NCBI GenBank assembly: GCA_021814165.1
Contig: JAKAIX010000005.1
Location: 1 to 45,324, forward strand
From: a bacterium
GTDB taxonomy: Bacteria; Patescibacteriota; Minisyncoccia; UBA6257; GWB1-50-10
Direction of reading: 5' to 3'
Length of the DNA stretch: 45,324 bases
The notes under the pieces were generated by a model. That model searched no databases and had not been told where the DNA came from. It worked only from the letters and a program-made list of their open reading frames with translations. Position 1 is the first letter of the stretch; each line of letters begins with the position of its first letter. Shown here one piece after another: positions 15,701 through 21,834 of the stretch. The translations under genes and the position numbers were made by a program.

Positions 15701-16222
15701 TCTAATACCGCGCCCGAGTTCCGTATCACCCGTACGGGGGGAGGGGCGAGAAGTTATGGCTTAGAAGTAGACAGCAATGGAGCATTCTATATAAACGATG
15801 ATTCTGCTGGGGCTACCGCTCAACGAATATCTATACTCACTTCCGGAAACGTCGGCATCGGGACAGCTGGTCCGGATGCAAAACTCACCATAAGCGGGGA
15901 CTACTATTCTCCTCTCGTGGTAAAAGGCAACTGCACGGGAGCGGTTACCGTTGACTGGAGCGCGGGAAACAGCCAGCACTGCGTGCTTACGGGAAACACA
16001 ACATTCACCTTCACAAACGGCAAGACTGGCGGCAACTACCGTCTCATTCTGAAGCAGGGAGGAACGGGATCATACACCGCGACCTGGCCCGCGTCCGTGA
16101 GGTGGGGGAGCGGCGCCGTTCCGACGCTCACGACGACGGTGGGGAAGAGCGACTACGTGGGCTTCCTCTATAACGGAGTGGATGCGACCTACGACGGAAT
16201 TGCGTTTAATGCGAATTTCTAA
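9773..16222 (+). CDS. Giant secreted fibre/adhesin with NVGIGTTSP repeats
   Basis: A 2149-residue protein with a signal peptide (cleavage likely near SLA26-FTG). The body has about 26 copies of a GNVGIGTTSPxxKLxVxG motif separated by unlike segments of 30-60 residues. Sub-repeats are DAATKSYVDS (4 copies) and YYIDPAANVMPYS-like (3 copies). The C-terminus (TGNTTFTFTNGKTGGNYRLIL, then TWPASVRWGSGAVPTLTTT and GVDATYDGIAFNANF) is a cap domain known from phage tail and surface proteins. The self-cleaving S74 chaperone domain common on similar fibres is not seen. Beta-solenoid, possibly trimeric, attachment fibre is the likely role. Conserved motifs are GC-rich while several inter-motif segments are AT-rich, suggesting cassette exchange. 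ATG at 9773 fits the signal peptide better than the upstream TTG. Confidence 0.85.
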   Translation: MKSTRLLTFAILFLITGLFSISISLAFTGPTAGQTPGSGSGMISVDPSGNLGFGTNNLNLGTNFNTPPGGTFSKIFTIASSSTPPGVNLRNIASACGASGCSGYSLYPASYVMDITPWGWLEFYDAQNSARRAFVMNNGYFGVGSSPTNPSALFMVNGGDARFSGNLYSSSSFVGNLSGSISSANVSSGVFGSLQGNGNFAFPASVGIATSSQNGLPQALSVQGNGYFSGLLGVGTASPTEKLYVSGGNIAIEGTINGTGYELFNTNGILRWIARGVNNEVGSNSGFDLDFVSRDDLGNGLADVLTLKRTGNVGIGTITPANLLEIKGSPGGGGNLRLTGTNGNMGFEMVNTAGTTYNWRVGGQNAVYNGFDITPSTAAGGTTYSNPALVILNTGRIGIATTTPNTAGLVVANAVSGAAIDVNSNRIVNVGTPVNTGDAANKSYVDSVVGGGGSTGSFTTLTVTGTSTLATTGGNVGIGTAAPAEKLSLGGGNITLGDASGSSQYIGLLHSSNRYRVNFNGYNAGSYIGIEAGSNEGLKVLNTGNVLIPIGNLGIGTAGPRSKLDVNGGMDLAYAASTLANNASAIRWENGSSITSAFGFVVQNGVWYQGSNDTGNQDFGVRGGTVDGSLGTVNFVVKGNGNVGIATTSPAYKLDVVGGGRFSQPVGVGTPINTGDAATKSYVDSSITNNVSQWTTTSTGVYYNGGNVGIGTTSPGQKLEVNGNALVTKLGIGQLDAANYVLDVGGAARISSNGNVNFNQAAGTATFSRDVYLATVAGNVGIATSSPADKLDVKGNGIFRNNLSADTFYDQGNSGYYIDPAANIMPYSALFAGNVGIGTTAPGAKLDINGTAFIEGSGTFTTTSNALSLYSNDVTAYRIGFDSQGGAVGYIRANVIAGSASNTWGTAIGHSISTTPNTLVTDLFVGASGNVGIGTTSPNNKLQIGSVPSYSGNQFAIGDGTNQFALYVAGTPSFYSNNNFAFLSSGGGTGSVGIGTTGPQSKLDFGTSVANNKIIIGTYMSGNQWTGIGMDTTTAGIRIAGDVSGGIQPLMDVGLYSNDASHNWTSRMIVQGNGNVGIATTSPAYKLDVVGGGRFSQPVGVGTPISASDAATKSYVDSSITGGSGSTVGYWTASSTSIYNSNAGYVGVGITNPSEKFEVAGGSLRIDGQASNFSLGSPGLNLDYSPGGGNIARIYTVPGTSGSSYDLSLGAGASEAIRIKVGGNVGIGVSPTAKLDVNGNVSAPMYYDRDNTNYYIDPAANVMPYSATFAGAVGIGTTAPGSPLEVYSVGTDNTLTTNMYLSAGHGTNRQIALGFGRNDHYNAYQSRIVSNMSSVTTYGSTLQFQTMGTSAGTWNTGLFIDTSGSVGIGTTSPGTILDVVGGYIRARDNASYGAAFMQGANGVSYFGNTGTSRIAIGNSTNYERVTILDNGNVGIGTTGPVNALEVKGANGSPSLSADTNGIFTIHNGTTNETLQFGSLSANPYSSWIQAKDSNNIGNSYPISLNPLGGNVGIGTSTPAGRLDVANGNIVNVGAPINANDAATKNYVDSAVSGGSGPWTLSGSNVYTTNMGYSVGIGTASPWAKLDISSADASTGLAGGTFLRVVNTNQSTSTKAGIGFTAEPSKGSALSLIWSQVTNAGNGASTLNFSTYDGGVWHDPAMTISGGSVGIGTTSPGTNLDVNGNAEAQMYYDRDNTNYYIDPAGNVMNPAVNVGGPIKTSYTNGGIGPSSAHLVLENPAGSQTEQYFTFGGVQKSSIRVDSAGNMVLNAASGNLYLNNDFGGNASIWSGNTNTITLLNNGNVGIGTVSPSGKLQVGTYGTISAPTYGVGNGDGLIFDFFNVGNPYTRFGRIVSSAGDASEARLSFFTKDSSANPTEKVTILGNGNVGIGTTSPATTLHVDAAGGGIIRVTRLGSGAGFIQLEADGTNGTLTTTNATIFQTGGSERMRILSTGNVGIGTTGPSFTGSAITSPIGIELSNTAPEFRITRTGGGARSYGLEVDSNGAFYINDDSAGATAQRISILTSGNVGIGTAGPDAKLTISGDYYSPLVVKGNCTGAVTVDWSAGNSQHCVLTGNTTFTFTNGKTGGNYRLILKQGGTGSYTATWPASVRWGSGAVPTLTTTVGKSDYVGFLYNGVDATYDGIAFNANF
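11693..11838 (+). repeat. Long near-identical internal repeat of the fibre gene, copy 1
   Basis: The segment encoding GNVGIATTSPAYKLDVVG through AATKSYVDSSIT is nearly identical at DNA level to 12992-13137, exactly 1299 nt (433 codons) away. In-frame recombination between the copies would delete or duplicate 433 residues. Confidence 0.8.
12992..13137 (+). repeat. Long near-identical internal repeat of the fibre gene, copy 2
   Basis: Second copy of the 146-nt segment at 11693. Differences are mostly synonymous, except around GVGTPISASDAA versus GVGTPINTGDAA. Confidence 0.8.
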
Positions 16223-16246
16223 CGAAGCGAAGCTCTGTTAGAAATT
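16214..16246 (+). terminator. Hairpin at the end of the fibre gene
   Basis: A perfect 10-bp stem (aatttctaac 16214-16223 with gttagaaatt 16237-16246) overlaps the stop codon and is followed by ttcaatt. It is a weak intrinsic terminator candidate that merges into the AT-rich arm of the next element. Confidence 0.5.
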
Positions 16247-16247
16247 T

Positions 16248-16708
16248 TCAATTATCAATTTCCAATTTCCAATCAATTTTCAAAGCGGAACGAATTTTCA
16301 ACGCAGATGCAGTACGATTTAGAAGAACGCACCGCGAGGTTTAGTGAGGAAAGCATTGGTTTTGCGAGAATGATAAGGAAGGACCCAACAACTCTTCCTC
16401 TTATAACCCAGTTTGTGCGCTCTGCGACAAGTATCGGTGCAAACTACACGGAAGCCATAAACGCGAGTTCAAAGAAAGATTTCAGAAACAAAATATGCAT
16501 TTGCAAGAAAGAAGCACAGGAGACGAAATACTGGATTCGTCTATTAAAGAATACGGAAGGAGTGGAGAAAGAAACAAGGGAGAGGCTCCTTAAGGAAACA
16601 CAGGAATTGCTGCTTATTTTCCAGAAGATCATCACTTCGTGCGATGGAAAGTGAAAATTGAGTAATTCTAAAATTCATTGAAAATTGATCATTGGAAATT
16701 GATAATTA
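16248..16708. mobile_element. Hairpin-bounded four-helix-bundle element 2
   Basis: Left arm about 16248-16284, right arm about 16678-16708. The block aattatcaatttccaat (16250-16266) pairs perfectly with attggaaattgataatt (16691-16707), and atcaattttcaa pairs with ttgaaaattgat. The four-helix-bundle gene is the only cargo. The arm sequence differs from element 1, but the architecture is the same. Confidence 0.6.
16307..16654 (+). CDS. Four-helix-bundle protein (23S rRNA IVP / S23 family), second copy
   Basis: A 115-residue helical protein. YDLEERTARFSEESIGFAR, ITQFVRSATSIGANYTEA, KKDFRNKICICKKEAQETKYWI and the final ELLLIFQKIITS follow the same four-helix pattern as the 9335 gene. The two proteins are clearly related but far from identical, so this is not a recent duplication. 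Both are on the plus strand and both lie in AT-rich hairpins. Together they bracket the giant fibre gene. Function is unknown; RNA binding is suggested only by the family's link to 23S rRNA intervening sequences. Confidence 0.87.
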   Translation: MQYDLEERTARFSEESIGFARMIRKDPTTLPLITQFVRSATSIGANYTEAINASSKKDFRNKICICKKEAQETKYWIRLLKNTEGVEKETRERLLKETQELLLIFQKIITSCDGK

Positions 16709-16722
16709 ACATAGTGAATGTG

Positions 16723-16728
16723 CTATAA
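16723..16728 (+). promoter_or_regulatory. -10 box TATAAT upstream of the second cupredoxin gene
   Basis: TATAAT lies 66 nt before the ATG at 16795, with TTGATA (16698-16703) 19 nt upstream. This would give a leader of about 60 nt, unusual for this window. Confidence 0.45.
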
Positions 16729-16794
16729 TAATTAGGTAAAGGGCGCGTGGTAAACTAGGGACATACAGAGGATACACAAAGGTGCATTAAATGT

Positions 16795-17325
16795 ATGGAG
16801 CAAACTCCTCAAACAAAAGATTCGAAAAAGTCGGGGATCGCGATTTTCGTCATTCTTATAGTAGTCATAGCTGTCTTGTGGATTGCGAATTCATGGAGCG
16901 GTCCGAAAGGAACGCAAGAGAGCGCACAGATGGCGGGTGCGGGACAACCGACGTATACGAACGAGGTGTCGGCCGCGTACCGCGAGAAGGCGGTGTCGGA
17001 GCCGGTTCAGCTTCCCGGAGAGGCGGCACAGAATCCCGATCTCAAAACCCTCAAAGCGTATGAAGTGAAAATGGAAGGAGGGAAGTACAGTCCGTCCGAA
17101 CTTGTTGTCGCGAAGGGAGGCAGGGTGCAGATTTCTATGATCGCCGTGGATGCGGATTATGACGTAATGTTCGCCGCGCCCCTCGGAGTATATTTGAATG
17201 TGAAAAAAGGGCAGGAGGCCGTGTTCGGCTTCGATGCCACGAACGACAAAGTGGGAGAGTATGCATTCACTTGCAAAGATTCGTGCCCCGGAGGCGCGAT
17301 GCAAGGGAGGCTGGTGGTTAAATGA
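16795..17325 (+). CDS. Membrane-anchored cupredoxin-fold protein, second copy
   Basis: A 176-residue protein with a short charged N-terminus and one membrane helix (about residues 14-33). A flexible linker leads to a C-terminal cupredoxin-like domain (about 88-176). Framework residues are GGKYSPSELVVAKGGRVQISM and GFDATNDKVGEYAFTC. The metal loop is CKDSCPGGAMQG (Cys160 and Cys164). It keeps the C-x3-C-P pattern of its paralogues, has a Met four residues after the CPGG turn, and lacks the usual His. It may be a modified copper site or an electron-transfer or disulfide unit on the outer face of the membrane. It ends close to a bidirectional terminator shared with the plastocyanin-like gene. 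Confidence 0.8.
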   Translation: MEQTPQTKDSKKSGIAIFVILIVVIAVLWIANSWSGPKGTQESAQMAGAGQPTYTNEVSAAYREKAVSEPVQLPGEAAQNPDLKTLKAYEVKMEGGKYSPSELVVAKGGRVQISMIAVDADYDVMFAAPLGVYLNVKKGQEAVFGFDATNDKVGEYAFTCKDSCPGGAMQGRLVVK

Positions 17326-17343
17326 TTGGGAATTAGGAGTAAG

Positions 17344-17361
17344 CCTGCCTGCGCAGGCAGG
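17344..17361. repeat. 18-bp GC-rich perfect palindrome
   Basis: The sequence cctgcctgcgcaggcagg is a perfect palindrome between two gggaattagga repeats. It has no obvious gene association beyond the end of the cupredoxin gene. Confidence 0.6.
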
Positions 17362-17388
17362 GAATTAGGAATAAGGGACTGAATTTAG

Positions 17389-17425
17389 AAAAACTCATCT
17401 TCTTTTGGAAGATGAGTTTTTCTTC
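17389..17425. terminator. Bidirectional rho-independent terminator
   Basis: Perfect 14-bp stem (aaaaactcatcttc 17389-17402 with gaagatgagttttt 17408-17421) and a 5-nt loop. A-run and T-run lie on opposite sides, so it can serve both the cupredoxin gene (plus) and the plastocyanin-like gene (minus). Confidence 0.9.
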
Positions 17426-17443
17426 GTTCGTAATACCTGTTCG

Positions 17444-18004
17444 TTATCGCACCGTCATGGTTCCCGTTTCACCGCGGGCCGTGTGTCCCGGCACATCGCA
17501 GTGGAAACTGTAGGTCCCCGGCGCGGCGGGCGCATTGAAAGTGATTACGCGCGTTTGTCCGGGGCCGATGCCGATTGCAACCGCGTTCAAGGACGGATCA
17601 TTGAAGCGGAGCACATGCGTCTGATCGTCGGTCGATGTCAAGGAGAGCGTTACCGCTTTTCCGGCACTTACCGAGAAAGAGGACGGAGAGAATCCGCTTG
17701 CAGAGACCGAAAGCTTGACTGCCTGGGGCGGAACTTCTTTTGTCGAGAGCGGGGCGGACTGCTGGGGCGCGGTTTGCGATCCCGGAACGGAAGTGTTATC
17801 CGCCGGCTTTCCGCTCGGCGCAATTACTTCTCCCGATGGCGCGATCGGGCTTGTGCCCGTCACGGCAACCGTTCCTTCCGGCGTCTGCGTTCCCTGCGGC
17901 GTCTGTTGCGGCAATCCGCCGCTTACGGCGAAGTAAATCACCACCGCGGCTACCACTACTCCCACGACGATCCACACGATCATCTTCTTGTTGTTTGGTT
18001 CCAT
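17444..18004 (-). CDS. Plastocyanin-like type-1 copper protein, membrane-anchored
   Basis: A 186-residue protein with a membrane anchor (about residues 8-29) and a Pro/Thr/Ser-rich linker. A cupredoxin domain (about 98-186) follows. Unlike the other three cupredoxins in the window, it keeps a full set of candidate type-1 copper ligands: His in DQTHVLRF and the loop FHCDVPGHTARGETGTM with Cys, His and Met. It could therefore carry electrons outside the cytoplasmic membrane. No terminal oxidase or other partner is present here. The domain boundaries KLSVSASGFSPSSFSVSAGKA are typical of the family. It is transcribed away from the HicBA-like pair. Confidence 0.87.
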   Translation of the reverse strand: MEPNNKKMIVWIVVGVVVAAVVIYFAVSGGLPQQTPQGTQTPEGTVAVTGTSPIAPSGEVIAPSGKPADNTSVPGSQTAPQQSAPLSTKEVPPQAVKLSVSASGFSPSSFSVSAGKAVTLSLTSTDDQTHVLRFNDPSLNAVAIGIGPGQTRVITFNAPAAPGTYSFHCDVPGHTARGETGTMTVR

Positions 18005-18099
18005 CTTGTTCTCTATATTCTTCCCGACCTTTTTCTTTACGCTATTATTATACTAAAATCGAGCCGCTTGTTCTATGTTTGTATTTTGTTATCTAGTAG

Positions 18100-18105
18100 T
18101 ATACT
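18100..18105 (+). promoter_or_regulatory. -10 box TATACT for the HicB-like gene
   Basis: TATACT ends 10 nt before the ATG at 18116. An overlapping tataga (18105-18110) is an alternative. Confidence 0.45.
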
Positions 18106-18115
18106 ATAGAACTAT

Positions 18116-18430
18116 ATGAATCTCCCCAAGGAAATAACGGTTATTATTCATAAAACCCCAGAGGGATTGTGGGCTAAGGTGAAGGAATTTCCTCATTGCT
18201 ACACGCAAGCGGACGATTATTATGGACTTGTGCAAATGGTGAACGACGCGATTCGCAGCTATGCGGGCATTTCCAAGAAGGGAAGAAAGGTGTTTTACCT
18301 CCCCAAGTCGGTCATACAGGAGTTGGAACGGAAGGAGTGGGGAAAACTTCTTGAAGAGTTGAAAGATAGGCAGTCAATCAGCACCGGAAGAATATCGGAG
18401 AAATACGCGATTGTCGGCACCGCTTGCTAG
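18116..18430 (+). CDS. HicB-like antitoxin
   Basis: A 104-residue protein whose N-terminal half matches the HicB partial RNase H-like fold: ITVIIHKTPEGLWAKVKEFPHCYTQ, then LVQMVNDAIRSYAGI. The C-terminal half (KSVIQELERKEWGKLLEELKD) is helical and could hold the dimerisation or DNA-binding part, but no clear HTH or ribbon motif is recognised. The HicA-like gene follows after 9 nt, in the antitoxin-first order seen in many HicBA-like pairs. The pair is probably co-transcribed from the TATACT just upstream. Confidence 0.75.
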   Translation: MNLPKEITVIIHKTPEGLWAKVKEFPHCYTQADDYYGLVQMVNDAIRSYAGISKKGRKVFYLPKSVIQELERKEWGKLLEELKDRQSISTGRISEKYAIVGTAC

Positions 18431-18439
18431 CGCGCTAAT

Positions 18440-18706
18440 GTGGCTATATATAAAGGGAATAGACCAAAACTCGCGAACTGTTCGCCAAATGATGTTTTTC
18501 GCGCGTTAAGAAAAATCGGCGGCCTTATTATTAATACCACTTCGGCAAAGCATGTCACGGTTACCCATATACAAACGGGCAAGAAATCCACTATTCCTCG
18601 TTCGAATCCCGTTAATCGCCATCTCCTTAAGGATTTTATCGACGAATTCCTCGTAAAGGAACTCGGATATACAGAAGAAGAAATTTATAAGCACCTTTGG
18701 TGCTAG
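18440..18706 (+). CDS. HicA-like toxin
   Basis: An 88-residue protein with the HicA/YcfA double-stranded-RNA-binding-like pattern. NDVFRALRKIGGLIINT is followed by the strand with the putative catalytic histidine (SAKHVTVTHIQTGKKSTIP) and the final helices NRHLLKDFIDEFLVKELG and TEEEIYKHL. HicA toxins cleave mRNA. The usual G-S-H-x-x-x motif appears here as SAKHVTV, so the key His is kept while the preceding residues differ. The start is GTG at 18440, since the overlapping ATG at 18438 is out of frame. The stop codon overlaps the glycosyltransferase stop on the other strand (CTAG at 18703-18706). Confidence 0.75.
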   Translation: MAIYKGNRPKLANCSPNDVFRALRKIGGLIINTTSAKHVTVTHIQTGKKSTIPRSNPVNRHLLKDFIDEFLVKELGYTEEEIYKHLWC

Positions 18707-21700
18707 AACGGACGTATGGTTTTAATGCGCGCAAGGCGGCGGGCGATTGCGTCAGCAACCGCGGCGGGGCTTAATTTCACGATTACGTCGTTTCGCGCCT
18801 TTCCTCCTTTTCTTCCTCCGATTTCGGGATAGTCGCGGATAATGCGCATCGCCTCGGCCGCCTTTTCCACATTAGGATCCGCCCATACATTTCCCTTCTT
18901 GTACGGTCCATAATCTTTCTCGAGTGGGATGAGTGTAAAGGGAACCGGAAATCCGTTCTCTTCATTCAAAAAGTCGACGTTTCCGGAGTAGTTCGTGGCG
19001 ATGACCGGCTTCCCGAACATCATGGATTCCGCCAGGGAAAGCCCGAATCCTTCCGAACGGTGGAGCGATACGTAGGCGTCGCTCACATTCATCAAGCTCG
19101 ACACTTCTTCGCGCGCGAGATAGTCATTGAGAAGGAAAATGTTATGCCCCTTCGATTCTTTCCGAAGCGCCGCGAAGTTTTCCGGATCGATTTTGTGATT
19201 CGAGGATTTTATGACGAGTCCCGCGCGCTCGTCAGGACGAAACGCTTCTTTGAACGCCCGCACGATTGCGAGCGGGTTTTTCCGTTCGAATATGCTGTAG
19301 AAATCGAAGGCGAAGAGAAAGAGGAACATGTCATCCGGAAGTCCGAACCGTTTCCGCGGATAGGGGCATTTTCTCGTCGTTATGGCGTGCGGGATGACGG
19401 TAACGGGAATGTCTTTTTTCGCCTCTCGGATCGCCTTTGCGGAAAAAGAGCTCGGTGTCCATACCTCATCCACATTTTCAAGAAGCGCGGTCCACGAGGA
19501 GGGGAGCGAAGAGAGCTCCCACGCCCAGTAGGCGATATTGTATTTGTTTTTGAACTTCTGCTCCCCGAATGCGCGGAGTTCATTTTCAAACACATCGCCG
19601 TAGAAGACGATGATATTCACCGCATAAGGGTTTTCCGTAGAAAATTTCTTCGAAAATTCATTGTCTTTCCTGCGATGCGGACAGCGCGGGCTGTTCAGAA
19701 GCGCATAAGGAACCCCTTTTTGCATGACCGCCCGCGTGATGGTGCGCGCGGCTTCTCCCACGCCGCTTTCGGAGTCGAGAAACCCGAAGATATTGACGCC
19801 GAATTTCTGAAACGCCACGGGGGGAAGCCCGGCTTCCTCCGGAGGCCTGCCAATATATCGAGGCCGGGCCTCGATATATTCTGTGGATAACTTTTTCTCC
19901 TCAATGTATTGAGGCCGGGCCTCGATAGGAATTAATGTAGTCCCGCGTCGCTTCGCTTCTGGGATGATTGAATTTTCTTGCTCATTCTTCGCTGAGAAAA
20001 CCCAATCAGATAACTCTATCGAGGCCCGGCCTCGATAGATTGAATGTGCACGGGTCGTGAGGTATTTTAAGAGCCCGTGTTCTATATACATCCTGGAATA
20101 CAGTTTGAGGGAGAGCGGAATTGCACCCTTTTTTAATCCCTCGTACCGAAAGCGGTCTATAAGCGCGTTTTGCACGCGCGACCCGCGCCGTTTCAAATCC
20201 TCGATGATCTCCTGGGGGACAGCGGGCGCGTTTTCCGACGCGGCAATACAACGAAGATACCCGTAGAGTTGGGACGAGGCGTTCGTTTTCTCGGCAAACG
20301 CGACGGCCTCTTTCCAGTCGATCTCGGTGCGTTTCAGGCGTCGCGCGCTCGAGCGTATTTTTTTCAGCACCTTCTTGAAGCTTTTTTCATCGCGGTAGAG
20401 AGAAAGCTGGAAGAAAAATACGCAGGCGTCTATGACAAGCGCCGATTCGTTTTTAAAGAAATCCTCTTTCCGCACCCCGAAGAGACGGAAGGGAAGATTT
20501 GCAAACACGGTTCCGAAGTATGCGGCCACGATCTCGTCGTCGATGAACGGCGGGAAATCTCTCCTCCGCGCATCCCCGGGGAGTATGGAGCGCATAAGAT
20601 GCCAGTTCAGCACCTTCAGTTCGCGGGGAATCGAAGCGAGAGATTCGCGTCCCAGCCGGTTTATAAGAGGCAGCACGACTTTGTGTTTCGCCTTTTCTAC
20701 TATCGGAAGAAAAACTCTATGCGTTGCCTTCTGCCCGATTCTCCGGAACGGCGCCACGGCCCACGCCATATTCATCCGCGTCGCTTTTTTCGACGCCGGA
20801 AACTTTTCTTTCAAATGTTTCAGCCATTCCCGTACCGGAGTAAAGTCCTGCTCCGCAAGACGCGCGATCTTCTCGTCGCGCACCGTACGCTCGCGCTGTA
20901 TTTTCTTGCGGGCCCGGAACGTGCCGGGAAGATGAATTATATTCCAGAGGAGCGCGAGAAAGGGGATGCTTATGAGCCCGATTTTTTTCAGGAAGGGGAG
21001 GCGGCGTTTGTTTGTCTGGAAATAGCCGACGATCGCGAACCAGTATCCGATGAGAATATATGCGATGGAGCGAGGAAGGTTTTCTCCTTCGTAGTTTTTC
21101 AGGGCCGTGCGGAGCGCGTTTCGCTTGCAGTAATACAACTTCTTGTACGGCATCTTGTTATAGCTCGCACTGTGTTTGTGGTATACGATCGCCTTCGGTT
21201 CAAAAAGGACGCGGTATCCGTAAAGGTGCGCTCTCCAGCTCCAATCGAGATCCTCGAAATACGCGCCGAATACCTCATCGAGCAGCCCGATGCTCTCGAA
21301 CGCTTCGGAACGGATAAGCGCCGCGCCGAAACACGCTCCGATCACCTCGGCGCTTTCCTTTTTCCCTTTTCCAACCGCCATGCCGAAATTTATGTCGTAT
21401 CCGTCGCCGTTCCAATCGATTGTTCCTCCCTGGCTGTTTATGATTTCCGGATGATCGTAAAAGAGCATATTGGAAGTCACCGCGGCAACGTCTTTCCCCG
21501 TCTCCGCGCGGGAGACGAGGGCCGCGATCCATCCGGGGTCCACTCTCGTGTCGTTGTTCAGGATTGCGATGAATTCCGGGGCGTATACCTGAAGCGCGTG
21601 GCGTATGCCGGCGTTCACTGTGCGGGCGAATCCGTTGTTCTTTTCCGACCGGATCGCTTCCACCCCGGGAAAGTTCGTCCGGATGAAATCCACGCTCCCA

Positions 21701-21831
21701 TCCGTAGACGCGTCGTCGACCACGATTGTTTTTACCGGCTTATATGTCTGGTTTTCGAGCGACGCGAGACACTCGTTTATTATTTTTTTCCCGTTGTAAT
21801 TCGGGATAACGATGCATACCGCGTGTTTCAT
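18703..21831 (-). CDS. Two-domain glycosyltransferase (GT2 plus GT4) with REP palindromes in frame
   Basis: A 1042-residue protein. Residues 1-240 form a GT2 domain (CIVIPNYNGKKIINECLASL, VVDDASTDGS, ILNNDTRVDP, FEDLDWSWRA) and two hydrophobic segments lie near 250-295. A helical middle region (300-595) is not recognised. Residues about 663-1040 form a GT4 domain (FGVNIFGFLDSESGVGEAAR, RKNPLAIVRAFKEAF, SLHRSEGFGLSLAESMMFG with the E-x7-E-type pair). The linker at residues 597-661 is encoded by three REP palindromes, which appear as SIYRGRASI and two IEARPxYI blocks. They keep the frame open. It is the last gene of the ABC-exporter operon and probably extends a polysaccharide before export. 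Confidence 0.87.
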   Translation of the reverse strand: MKHAVCIVIPNYNGKKIINECLASLENQTYKPVKTIVVDDASTDGSVDFIRTNFPGVEAIRSEKNNGFARTVNAGIRHALQVYAPEFIAILNNDTRVDPGWIAALVSRAETGKDVAAVTSNMLFYDHPEIINSQGGTIDWNGDGYDINFGMAVGKGKKESAEVIGACFGAALIRSEAFESIGLLDEVFGAYFEDLDWSWRAHLYGYRVLFEPKAIVYHKHSASYNKMPYKKLYYCKRNALRTALKNYEGENLPRSIAYILIGYWFAIVGYFQTNKRRLPFLKKIGLISIPFLALLWNIIHLPGTFRARKKIQRERTVRDEKIARLAEQDFTPVREWLKHLKEKFPASKKATRMNMAWAVAPFRRIGQKATHRVFLPIVEKAKHKVVLPLINRLGRESLASIPRELKVLNWHLMRSILPGDARRRDFPPFIDDEIVAAYFGTVFANLPFRLFGVRKEDFFKNESALVIDACVFFFQLSLYRDEKSFKKVLKKIRSSARRLKRTEIDWKEAVAFAEKTNASSQLYGYLRCIAASENAPAVPQEIIEDLKRRGSRVQNALIDRFRYEGLKKGAIPLSLKLYSRMYIEHGLLKYLTTRAHSIYRGRASIELSDWVFSAKNEQENSIIPEAKRRGTTLIPIEARPQYIEEKKLSTEYIEARPRYIGRPPEEAGLPPVAFQKFGVNIFGFLDSESGVGEAARTITRAVMQKGVPYALLNSPRCPHRRKDNEFSKKFSTENPYAVNIIVFYGDVFENELRAFGEQKFKNKYNIAYWAWELSSLPSSWTALLENVDEVWTPSSFSAKAIREAKKDIPVTVIPHAITTRKCPYPRKRFGLPDDMFLFLFAFDFYSIFERKNPLAIVRAFKEAFRPDERAGLVIKSSNHKIDPENFAALRKESKGHNIFLLNDYLAREEVSSLMNVSDAYVSLHRSEGFGLSLAESMMFGKPVIATNYSGNVDFLNEENGFPVPFTLIPLEKDYGPYKKGNVWADPNVEKAAEAMRIIRDYPEIGGRKGGKARNDVIVKLSPAAVADAIARRLARIKTIRPF
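19851..19891 (+). repeat. REP palindrome with DnaA-box-like tail, inside a coding region
   Basis: Core atatcgaggccgggcctcgatat, tail ctgtggataac, with tgtggataa at 19882-19890. It lies in frame inside the glycosyltransferase gene. Confidence 0.85.
19901..19930 (+). repeat. REP palindrome without tail, inside a coding region
   Basis: The sequence tcaatgtattgaggccgggc followed by ctcgatagga, in the same orientation as the preceding copy 10 nt away, with one mismatch in the left stem. No DnaA-box-like tail follows. Confidence 0.75.
20016..20042 (-). repeat. REP palindrome, inverted orientation, inside a coding region
   Basis: It reads ctatcgaggcccggcctcg then atagattg on the plus strand, the reverse complement of the caatctatcg... 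copies at 33882 and 34591. It marks the upstream edge of the REP-derived linker in the glycosyltransferase. Confidence 0.8.
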
Positions 21832-21834
21832 GGA

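Noticed and set aside
9335-16654. Diversity-generating retroelement (Avd-like genes beside a large receptor-type gene)
   Set aside because: No reverse transcriptase and no template/variable repeat pair with A-specific mismatches were seen. The four-helix-bundle genes alone are not sufficient.
18590-18625. tRNA-like T-loop gttcgaatcccg
   Set aside because: It lies inside the HicA-like coding region. The flanking bases do not form a T-stem, an acceptor stem or an anticodon arm.
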